A stretch of 33,606 nucleotides of DNA from Gammaproteobacteria bacterium (lineage in GTDB: Bacteria > Pseudomonadota > Gammaproteobacteria > Steroidobacterales > Steroidobacteraceae), in assembly GCA_003140135.1 (NCBI GenBank), contig PLIX01000030.1:1-33606 (forward strand), in the 5' to 3' direction. Within the stretch, counting starts at the first letter, position 1, and every line of letters begins with the position of its first letter. Positions 8,786-16,886 of the stretch are shown here, in pieces. Under the pieces are notes generated by a model. The model was not told where the DNA came from, made no database searches, and saw only the letters and a program-made list of their open reading frames with translations. The translations under genes were made by a program, and so were the position numbers.

Positions 8786-9934
8786 GTGGCTGAGCGGAAG
8801 CTGCGCATGCTCATCGTGGGTGCCTTTCCTCCGGAGAGCACTCGCGAGCATGGAGGGGTCCTCACCTCCTGTCGTGTGTTGTTGGCGTCTTCTCTGCCGC
8901 AACGCATGGAGCTCATTTTGCTTAACTCGTTCTCCCCGACGGTACCGCCTCCGCCGTATTTGCGGCGCGTCCTGCCCGCCGCCCTGCGCGTCATCCTGAT
9001 GATCAGGCACTGTATGCGGTCCCACCTGGATGTGATTTTGCTATTTGCTTCGCCGGGGCCCAGTTTCATTGAAAAATCATTGATGGCTGCCATTGGGCGG
9101 CTATTCGGCATCAAGACGCTGATGTTTCCGCGCGGGGCGGCCCTGGTCGACCACTATCGAACATCCCCTATACATGGCGCGCTGCTGCGGCTGTGTTTTC
9201 GCATACCGACTCTGATGCTGTGCCAGGGCAATGCCTACCAGGAATTCTTCGCACGCGAAGCCGGCCTTGGACTTGCGCGCTGTCCGATCATTTACAACTG
9301 GACTGCAACGGCGCAGTTGCTGAATATCGGTGCAACCCGCGTATACGGACAACAGCTTCCTTTGGAGGTGCTGTTCCTCGGCTGGGTTGACAGAGAAAAG
9401 GGCATATTCGAACTGCTCGACTGCGCGCGGCGCTTATCCGGTGCGCCGGACGTGCCCCCATTTAAAGTCATCATCGCCGGTGACGGCTCCGCGATGGCCG
9501 ATGCCAGACAGGAGCTGGACGATCCGCGCCTTGGGAGCCTGGTCGAGCTTCTGGGATGGATCGACTCCGAGGCGAAGGTCGAGAAGTTGCGCCGCGCCCA
9601 TCTGCTGGTGCTCCCGAGTTACATGGAGGGCATGCCGAATGCGCTCATCGAGGCGATGGCGACGGGCCTGCCTGTGGTTGCGACGGAGGTCGGCGCCGTC
9701 GGCGATGTCGTCACCGACGGTGTCACCGGATTCCTGATCCCTCCCCGCAATACTGGTCGGCTGGCCGAGGCGCTGCAGAGGCTTCTCCTGGATGCGCCAC
9801 TGCGCGAACGCATGGGGCGTGCGGGCTGGCACATCGCGAAGGAGCGATTCAGCGCCGAGCGCGCTGCTGATCAAATCGTGGTGCTGGCGAATCACGCGTG
9901 CGGACGGGATGTGTCGTTGGAAACTGCGACGTGA
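8786..9934 (+). CDS. Glycosyltransferase, GT4 family
   Basis: LEVLFLGWVDREKGIFELLDCARRL, VIIAGDGSAMADARQEL, LPSYMEGMPNALIEAMATGLPVVATEVGAVGDVVTDGVTGFLIPP. GTG start. Confidence 0.93.
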   Translation: MAERKLRMLIVGAFPPESTREHGGVLTSCRVLLASSLPQRMELILLNSFSPTVPPPPYLRRVLPAALRVILMIRHCMRSHLDVILLFASPGPSFIEKSLMAAIGRLFGIKTLMFPRGAALVDHYRTSPIHGALLRLCFRIPTLMLCQGNAYQEFFAREAGLGLARCPIIYNWTATAQLLNIGATRVYGQQLPLEVLFLGWVDREKGIFELLDCARRLSGAPDVPPFKVIIAGDGSAMADARQELDDPRLGSLVELLGWIDSEAKVEKLRRAHLLVLPSYMEGMPNALIEAMATGLPVVATEVGAVGDVVTDGVTGFLIPPRNTGRLAEALQRLLLDAPLRERMGRAGWHIAKERFSAERAADQIVVLANHACGRDVSLETAT

Positions 9935-10026
9935 GTGGGATGCAATGAATCTGGCAACAGCACCCAGGGCGTAAAAATGCGACGAGCCAATTTTGCAAAA
10001 CCACACGCGAATTTCCCGTTAATTCG

Positions 10027-10932
10027 ATGAGCCGCGTGAAGGAACTTCTCCTGGCGCTCGCCGGCGCGTCCATGTTTGCAATGGGCGCGTCGGCCGTGCC
10101 ATTGACGCTTCCCTATCAACTCACCCATTCGCAGAACATGGATCCTTCATTTCGGCCGGACGGTAAGCGGCTCGTATATATCAGCGTGATCGCCGGCAAG
10201 GAGCAGTTGCTGACCATGAACGCGGATGGCTCCGCTCCAGAACAGATTACCCATGACGACGCCAATCACTAGGATCCAGCGTGGTCGCCAGACGGCAGAA
10301 AGATCGGATTCGTGCGTATCACCAAGGACGAGGAGCGGATCTATATCATGAACCCCGACGGCACTGCCGCAAGGCCCGTCTCTCCGCCCGGAACACACGC
10401 GATTCACCCCGAATGGTCCCGCGACAGCTCGAAACTCATCTATTGCACCGACGATGACCTGCAGCTGCCGCGCAAGAACGATTCCGATATCGACATCGCG
10501 GACCTCGCAACCGGCAAGATTACGACTGTGCTCACAGGCGGTGTGAACACCTATCCGGATTGGTCGCCCGACATGAAATATATCGTTTTCCGTCGCATGC
10601 TCGGCGAGATGAACTCCGAGGTTTTCATTGCCAATGCCGATGGCAGCAACGCGCGCAACCTGACAAACCACCCGGCATTCGACGGGTGGCCTGCCTGGTC
10701 ACCCGATGGGAGGTTGATTGCGTTTGCCTCCAACCGCAACGCGCGCTATCAGATCTTCGTCATGAACCCGGACGGTGCGGACGTGCGCCTCGTCGCCAAC
10801 ACGGAAGGTCGCGCCACGGCGCCGCGCTGGTCGCCGGACGGCAGTGCCATCTATTTCACCAACTGTGTTGCGAAGGATTACGGCGCGGATTGCGAAATCC
10901 TGGTCGCCAAACTTCCCGATTCACGTCGGTAG
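10027..10932 (+). pseudogene. TolB/PD40-like beta-propeller protein interrupted by one in-frame TAG (10270..10272)
   Basis: The ORFs 10027..10272 and 10312..10932 share one reading frame. Reading through the amber gives ...QITHDDANH*DPAWSPDGRKIGFVRITKDEERIYIMNPDGT.... WSPDG repeats continue without frameshift (DWSPDMKYIVF, AWSPDGRLIAFASNR, RWSPDGSAIYF). Confidence 0.8.
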
Positions 10933-10941
10933 CGACTTTGG

Positions 10942-10982
10942 CTTGCGGCGGGCAGCCGCGGCGCGGCTGCCGCTCTCGCAAG
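10942..10982 (+). terminator. Strong stem-loop downstream of the TolB-like ORF (possible attenuator/terminator; no U-tract)
   Basis: CTTGCG-GCG-GGCAGCCGC-GGC-GCGGCTGCC-GCTCT-CGCAAG: a 9-bp perfect inner stem (10951..10959 / 10963..10971) nested in a 6-bp perfect outer stem (10942..10947 / 10977..10982). Confidence 0.4.
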
Positions 10983-11083
10983 GCGGCGAGGGCGTGCGTC
11001 CCGCAATTCGAAATTCCCAACCGCGCCTGGCGTGGACCCCTCTGCGCAACTGCTGACAAATTAGCTAGGGAGTAACTGCGTCG

Positions 11084-12958
11084 ATGTGCGGCATCTGCGG
11101 ACTATACGGATCATCGTACTCGAAAGAGGATCTCGACCGTCGTGTGCTGCGCATGGCAGGAACTGTCGCGCACCGCGGCCCGGACGCGCGCGGCGTGTTC
11201 ATCGGCGATGGTGTAGCTCTGGGGCATCGGCGTTTGAGCATTCTCGACCTGTCATCCGCCGGCGCGCAGCCGATGCATTTCGGAGCGACGACGGTGGTCC
11301 ACAACGGCGAGTGTTACAACTTTCGCGATCTGCGCCGCGAACTTGAGAGCGCCGGGCGCGTGTTTCGCGGGCACTCGGACACGGAAGTCATCTTGCAGGC
11401 CTACGATGCGTGGGGCCTCGAGGGGCTTGCGCGCCTCGAGGGCATCTTCGCCTTTGCGCTGTGGGATGCCGCACGCCGCAGGCTCGTGCTGATGCGCGAC
11501 CGGCTCGGGGTCAAGCCGCTTTTCTACGCCTGGAACAATGGACGGCTCGCGTTCGGTTCGGAGATCAAGGCCATCCTCGCAGGAGAGTCGCTCGATCGCA
11601 GCATAGATGACCAAAGTCTCGCCGAATATTTTTGGTATGGAAATTCATTTGAAGATCGCACGATGTATCGGGCGGTGCGGGCGTTGCAGCCGGGCGAGCG
11701 CCTGGTCGTTGAGGATGGACTCAGCCGGATTGAGCCGTGGTGGCGCATCGAGGATTGGCTCGCGAGCCCCGTGCCGCTGGCGGATGAGCACGAGGCGGCA
11801 TCCGCTGTGCGTGTCGCGCTTGACAGTGCGGTCGCCCGCCAGCTCGTGAGCGATGTGCCGGTCGGCATCTTCCTCAGTGGTGGCGTTGATTCCTCGAGCA
11901 TTGCCGCCTCGGCTGCACTCGCGAGCGGGCGCCGACTGGCGAGTTATGCCGTCGGCTTCGACTATGAGCATGGCATCAACGAACTGCCCAAAGCCCGGCG
12001 CGTTGCGACGTTGCTGGGCCTTGATCACCACGAAATGCTGGTGCGCGGCGGCGCGCTCGACGAGGTGATCACGGCATTGGTGAAGTCCCACGATGAACCG
12101 TTTGCCGACGCAGCGAACATCCCGCTGTATCTGCTCGCCCAGGCGCTGGGCGGCGCTCTCAAGGTCGTCCTGCAGGGCGACGGCGGCGATGAGATGTTCG
12201 CCGGCTATCGGCGCTATGCCATTCTGCGGCACGCGGGACTTTGGCGGATGTGGCCCCGGCAGCTCGAGAAGCTGCTGCGCGCCGTCCCCGGCAGTACGAG
12301 CGCACGCATTGCGCGGCTCGGGGCGGCTGCGGGCCAAGGCGACGCCGCCATGCGCATGGCGCTCCTGCTCACCGTTGAGACGCTGCATGATCCTCCGGAT
12401 GCGGTGCTGGCGCCTGCGGCGCGTGCCCGTCTTGCGGCGCATACGGATCCATTCGCCGCTTTTCGCCGCTGCGCGAGCCGCTTCCGGGAGGAGGACGCGG
12501 TGCAGCAGATGCTCCTCACCGACATTACCTTGCAGCTGCCCTCGCAGTTCCTTACGAAAGTCGACCGCGCGACTATGGCGCACGGGGTTGAGGCCCGTGT
12601 GCCGCTACTCGATGAGCGGGTTGCTTCGCTCGCGGTGGGCCTGCCGGCGCGAGCCAAGGTCCGCGGCGCCCAGAAGAAGATCGTGCTTCGCGAGGCGATG
12701 CGCGGGCGACTTCCGGACGACATACTTGATGCGCCCAAGACGGGCTTCGGCGTGCCGTACGAGGCATGGCTGCGGGGTGCGCTGCACGGGTTTGCGAGCG
12801 CGGCGCTCCTGGATTTGACCTTCGTGAACCGGTTTGAAATGGATCGCACGCGCCTCGAGTCTGCTTTGCAGGAGCATCGCTCGGGCCGACGCGATCGTGG
12901 CTTTCTCTTGTGGAAGCTCTTGCAGCTCGCCCTGTGGTCCAAGGAGTATCTGCCGTGA
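11084..12958 (+). CDS. Asparagine synthetase (AsnB)-family glutamine amidotransferase, paralog 1
   Basis: MCGICGLYGS (Cys nucleophile after Met), VAHRGPDARGVF, HNGECYNFRDLRREL, GHSDTEVILQAYDAWG, RDRLGVKPLFYA, FLSGGVDSSSIAA (PP-loop), LQGDGGDEMFAGYRRY. Confidence 0.95.
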   Translation: MCGICGLYGSSYSKEDLDRRVLRMAGTVAHRGPDARGVFIGDGVALGHRRLSILDLSSAGAQPMHFGATTVVHNGECYNFRDLRRELESAGRVFRGHSDTEVILQAYDAWGLEGLARLEGIFAFALWDAARRRLVLMRDRLGVKPLFYAWNNGRLAFGSEIKAILAGESLDRSIDDQSLAEYFWYGNSFEDRTMYRAVRALQPGERLVVEDGLSRIEPWWRIEDWLASPVPLADEHEAASAVRVALDSAVARQLVSDVPVGIFLSGGVDSSSIAASAALASGRRLASYAVGFDYEHGINELPKARRVATLLGLDHHEMLVRGGALDEVITALVKSHDEPFADAANIPLYLLAQALGGALKVVLQGDGGDEMFAGYRRYAILRHAGLWRMWPRQLEKLLRAVPGSTSARIARLGAAAGQGDAAMRMALLLTVETLHDPPDAVLAPAARARLAAHTDPFAAFRRCASRFREEDAVQQMLLTDITLQLPSQFLTKVDRATMAHGVEARVPLLDERVASLAVGLPARAKVRGAQKKIVLREAMRGRLPDDILDAPKTGFGVPYEAWLRGALHGFASAALLDLTFVNRFEMDRTRLESALQEHRSGRRDRGFLLWKLLQLALWSKEYLP

Positions 12959-13012
12959 TGACGGCTTTGCAAGGTGCGGTAAACGGCGAACCGCGGTCCG
13001 GGGGTGTGCGAG

Positions 13013-14017
13013 ATGTATCTTGAGCACCTGCACCTCTTGGCATGTCCGCGGTGCCGCGGCGATTTGCTGTGCGTGCGCACGGAGCAGGCTCGCGACGATG
13101 GGTCCCTGCTCGACGGTGCGCTCGGGTGTTTGGCATGTCAGAAAGAATATCCGGTCATCGGCGGCGTGCCGCGCTTCGTGCCGCGCGAGAACTATGCGTC
13201 CGGATTCGGGCTTGAATGGACCAAGCACGCGCGCACTCAGTACGACAGCTACTCGGGGCTCAAGGTCTCCGAGCAGCGGTTTCTGGGGCAGACGCACTGG
13301 CCGCGCGAGCTTGAGGGCCAAAGAATCCTCGAGGTTGGCAGCGGCTCCGGCCGCTTTACCGAGCAGGCGGCGAACACGGGAGCGACCGTGGTGTCGCTCG
13401 ATTTCAGCTACGCGGTCGATGCAAACCATGCATCCAATGGCGCTCGCCGCAACGTCCTCATCCTTCAGGCTGACGTGTTTGCGATGCCTTTTCGGCCGGG
13501 CACTTTCGACCGCCTGTTCTGTTTCGGGATGTTGCAGCACACCCCAAGCCCGCGGCTCGCCTTCCAGGCGCTCCCCGGCGTGCTGCGACCCGGCGGTGCG
13601 ATGTGCGCGGACATCTATAAGGTGTCGCTGGTGCGAACCGTGCTGCAGACAAAATACTGGGTGCGACCTCTCACTCGCAGGATGAATCCCGATCGCCTCT
13701 ACGCGCGCGTCAGGAGGTGGGTTGATTTCATGTGGCCGCTCGCCCGGCTCATCCGCACTCTGCCGAAGGGCTACGCCATCAACTGGCGGCTGCTCGTCGC
13801 GGATTACAGTTTTCTCGGACTTGACGGCGCGATGCTCAAGGAGTGGTCGTATCTGGATACGTTTGACATGCTGGCACCCCGCTACGACCGGCCTGCGACG
13901 CTGACGACGTTTCGGCGCTGGGCCGTTGACGCAGGCCTTACGGATATCGAAACCGAATACACGCCGCACGGAGTAGTGCTGCGTGCCACGGCGCCGCCTC
14001 AGCCATCCGCCCTTTAG
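13013..14017 (+). CDS. SAM-dependent methyltransferase with N-terminal Trm112-like zinc ribbon
   Basis: MYLEHLHLLACPRCRGDL...LGCLACQKEYPVIGGVPRFVP (CPxC...CxxC) followed by ILEVGSGSGRFTEQAANTGATVVSLDFS and FDRLFCFGMLQHTPSP. The ORF track start (GTG 13004) is 9 nt upstream. Confidence 0.88.
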   Translation: MYLEHLHLLACPRCRGDLLCVRTEQARDDGSLLDGALGCLACQKEYPVIGGVPRFVPRENYASGFGLEWTKHARTQYDSYSGLKVSEQRFLGQTHWPRELEGQRILEVGSGSGRFTEQAANTGATVVSLDFSYAVDANHASNGARRNVLILQADVFAMPFRPGTFDRLFCFGMLQHTPSPRLAFQALPGVLRPGGAMCADIYKVSLVRTVLQTKYWVRPLTRRMNPDRLYARVRRWVDFMWPLARLIRTLPKGYAINWRLLVADYSFLGLDGAMLKEWSYLDTFDMLAPRYDRPATLTTFRRWAVDAGLTDIETEYTPHGVVLRATAPPQPSAL

Positions 14018-14034
14018 TCAGCGGATCAACGTAC

Positions 14035-16008
14035 ATGTGCGGCATTGTCGGTTTCCAAGGATCGTTTCACGGCGAACTCTTGCAGCGCATGACGGATGCC
14101 GTGGCGCACCGCGGTCCGGACGGCGAAGGCACGGTGATGCTGAGGATTGAAGGTCAGGCGACGACCGGTCTCGGGCACCGTCGCCTCGCGATCATCGACC
14201 TGTCGCGCGCCGGGCTGCAGCCGATGACGGTGCTTCCCGATGCGGGCGGCGGCATGCGTGCAGGCCTGACGCTCGTGTTCAACGGGGAAATCTACAATTA
14301 TCGGGAGTTGCGTACGGAGCTCCTCGCCGCGGGACACCGATTTTCCACCGAGACAGATTCAGAAGTGCTCTTGCATCTGTACGAGCGCGATGGACTTGAG
14401 ATGCTCAAGTGCTTGAACGGCATATTCGCTTTTGCGATCCATGACGCGCGCGATGCGGGACGGCCGGACGGCATGGAGCGCGGCGCGCTGTTCCTCGCGC
14501 GGGACCAGCTCGGCGTAAAGCCTCTCTACTTTGCCGAACCGCAGTCAGGATTTCTGTTCGGATCCGAGATCAAGGCGCTCATCTGTGATGCGGGACTGTC
14601 GCGCAGCATCGATCCCATCGCCCTGCATCAGATGCTGGCTTATCTGTGGACACCGGCGCCGCGCACGATGCTCGCCAGCGTGCGAAAGCTCGAGCCGGGC
14701 GCTGCCATCATCGTGCAGCAGGGCAGGGTGTGGCGACATTGGCTGTATTACGTGCCCCCCTATGATGGCATCACGGATACGCGTCCGGCTGCTGAGATTG
14801 CCAGGGACCTCGGCGAACACGTCGCAACGGCGGTGCGCAGGCAGCTCATTGCGGATGTGCCGGTGGGAGCATTTCTCTCCGGTGGCCTTGATTCGAGCGC
14901 GGTCGTGGCGATGATGCGGCGCGCCTGGCCGGAGCGGCGCATCACGTGTTTCTCCATTCGCTTTGCGGATGGAGTGGACACGGAAGGCAATCCGGCGGAT
15001 CTGCCTTATGCGCGCCGCGTGGCGCGTCACCTTGATGTGGATTTGGAGGAAGTCCTGGTTGAGCCGAGCGCCATCGACAGGCTCGAAGAGATGGTAAACC
15101 TGCTCGATGAGCCGCAGGCGGACCCGGCGCCCATCAACGCGCTGCTGATTGCCGAGCGAGCCCGGGCGTTGGGGATTCCCGTGCTGCTCTCCGGTGCGGG
15201 CGGCGATGACATCTTCAGCGGCTATCGCCGTCATTGGGCGTTGTGTTTCGAGAGGCGCTGGGCATGGTTGCCGCAAAGTATGCGCGCTGGCATGCAGAGA
15301 CTCGCCGCGGCGAACGCCAATGGCCGCGGCGGTGGGCAGTCAAACGTGCATTTGCGGCGCATCGCCAAAATGTTCGCCTACGCCGGCGAGGGCGCGGCGC
15401 AACGGCTGGTGGCGTATTATTGGTGGAGCACCGAGCAAGTGCGGCGCGCCTTGTACACGGCGGATTTTGCGCAGGAGGTTGCGGACACGGATACCGCAGC
15501 GCCGCTCCTCGAGAGTCTGCGCCTCATTCCAAAGGAGCACGATCCGCTGCAGCGCATGCTCTTCCTGGATACGCGGCACTTCCTGGCCGACCATAACCTC
15601 AATTATACGGACCGCGCCGGGATGGCAGTCGGCGTCGAGGTGCGCGTGCCACTGCTGGATCTGGACGTCGTGAAATTTGCCGCTCGGGTACCGGCGCACT
15701 TGAAGCAGCGCGGTCGCGTCGGCAAAGCGATCTTCAAGCAGGCAATGCAGCCATATCTGCCGCGCGCGGTGATCTACCGGCCGAAGAGCGGTTTTGGCGC
15801 ACCGCTGCGGCGCTGGTTACGCGAGGAGCTGCGCGCCAAAGTGGATGACACCCTCGACGGCGCGGTGCTGCGGCGTCGCGGCTTTTTTGATCCCGTTGCG
15901 GTGCGGCGTCTGATTGAACTTGACCGTTCGGGCGCCATTGATGCGAGCTATACCATATTCGCGCTCATGTGCTTTGAGCTGTGGTGTCGCAGATTCGTCG
16001 ATATTTGA
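14035..16008 (+). CDS. Asparagine synthetase (AsnB)-family glutamine amidotransferase, paralog 2
   Basis: MCGIVGFQGS, VAHRGPDGEGTV, FNGEIYNYRELRTEL, ETDSEVLLHLYE, RDQLGVKPLYFA, FLSGGLDSSAVVA, LSGAGGDDIFSGYRRH. Confidence 0.95.
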   Translation: MCGIVGFQGSFHGELLQRMTDAVAHRGPDGEGTVMLRIEGQATTGLGHRRLAIIDLSRAGLQPMTVLPDAGGGMRAGLTLVFNGEIYNYRELRTELLAAGHRFSTETDSEVLLHLYERDGLEMLKCLNGIFAFAIHDARDAGRPDGMERGALFLARDQLGVKPLYFAEPQSGFLFGSEIKALICDAGLSRSIDPIALHQMLAYLWTPAPRTMLASVRKLEPGAAIIVQQGRVWRHWLYYVPPYDGITDTRPAAEIARDLGEHVATAVRRQLIADVPVGAFLSGGLDSSAVVAMMRRAWPERRITCFSIRFADGVDTEGNPADLPYARRVARHLDVDLEEVLVEPSAIDRLEEMVNLLDEPQADPAPINALLIAERARALGIPVLLSGAGGDDIFSGYRRHWALCFERRWAWLPQSMRAGMQRLAAANANGRGGGQSNVHLRRIAKMFAYAGEGAAQRLVAYYWWSTEQVRRALYTADFAQEVADTDTAAPLLESLRLIPKEHDPLQRMLFLDTRHFLADHNLNYTDRAGMAVGVEVRVPLLDLDVVKFAARVPAHLKQRGRVGKAIFKQAMQPYLPRAVIYRPKSGFGAPLRRWLREELRAKVDDTLDGAVLRRRGFFDPVAVRRLIELDRSGAIDASYTIFALMCFELWCRRFVDI

Positions 16009-16009
16009 T

Positions 16010-16834
16010 ATGCACGAGAAGACACTGGCGCAGGGTGAAAAACAGGCAGTCCACGACTTCTGGGAGCGCGCGGCCTGTGGCGAGGAACTCTATTTACACG
16101 ACTCAGGACGGCAGGGATATCTCGAGCAAGCACGCCGACGGTATGAACTTGAGCCTTACGTCGAGCAGTTTGCCGCGTTCCAGAGCGCGCGCGGGCAGCG
16201 TGTGCTCGAGATTGGCGTCGGGCTCGGCGCAGATCACCAAAGATTCGCCGAAGCTGGGGCGCTCCTCGCGGGGATCGACCTGACCGAGCGCGCAGTGGCG
16301 CACGCGCGCCGCCGCCTGGAACTTTTCGGCATGAGCTCCGAGCTTGAGCAAGGGGATGCCGAGAATTTGTCCTTCGCAGATGCGAGCTTCGATCTCGTCT
16401 ATTCCTGGGGTGTAATCCACCACAGCCCGAATACCCCGAGGGCTGTTGCGGAGATCCACAGAGTTCTGAAGCCGGGCGGGACCGCGCGGATAATGATCTA
16501 TCACACATGGAGTCTGGTTGGGTACATGCTCTGGGTACGCTATGCACTCCTGGGTCTGCGGCCGTGGATGTCGCTCGCCGATATCTACGCGCGCTATCTC
16601 GAGAGCCCCGGCACGAAGGCCTATTCGGTTGCCGGCGCGCGCCGCTTGTTCGGCGCTTTCAGCGCCGTGCAGATTCAAACGCAGCTGACGCACGGGGACT
16701 TGCTGGAGTCGGCCGCCGGGCAACGCCATCGCGGCGCGTTTCTGTCGCTCGCTCGCCGCATCTGGCCGCGAGCGGCGTTGCGCAAGTTTGCCGCCGGCCA
16801 CGGACTATTTATGCTCATTTGCGCCACCAAATGA
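16010..16834 (+). CDS. Class I SAM-dependent methyltransferase
   Basis: VLEIGVGLGADHQRFAEAGALLAGIDLTERAVAHARRRL, EQGDAENLSFADASFDLVYSWGVIHHSPNTPRAVAEIHRVLKPGG. ATG 16010 directly follows the AsnB stop (16006..16008). Confidence 0.92.
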   Translation: MHEKTLAQGEKQAVHDFWERAACGEELYLHDSGRQGYLEQARRRYELEPYVEQFAAFQSARGQRVLEIGVGLGADHQRFAEAGALLAGIDLTERAVAHARRRLELFGMSSELEQGDAENLSFADASFDLVYSWGVIHHSPNTPRAVAEIHRVLKPGGTARIMIYHTWSLVGYMLWVRYALLGLRPWMSLADIYARYLESPGTKAYSVAGARRLFGAFSAVQIQTQLTHGDLLESAAGQRHRGAFLSLARRIWPRAALRKFAAGHGLFMLICATK

Positions 16835-16886
16835 ACGGCGCAAACTCAAGCCGCGAGACAGATGTCCGCGGACGCGGAGGCTGAAG

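Noticed and set aside
9991-10000. TTTTGCAAAA palindrome before the TolB-like ORF
   Set aside because: A single 10-bp AT-rich palindrome with no second copy or promoter context; plausibly chance.
10270-10272. Pyrrolysine or programmed recoding at the TAG
   Set aside because: No pyl genes or recoding structure are visible in the window, and a simple Tyr-to-amber mutation explains the site. Listed as a finding only as a nonsense/readthrough question.
12605-13969. 454-aa minus-strand ORF
   Set aside because: It lies antisense to asnB1 and the Trm112-type methyltransferase, both well supported by motifs. Its translation is Arg/His/Ala-rich low-complexity and looks like a GC-rich antisense artefact.
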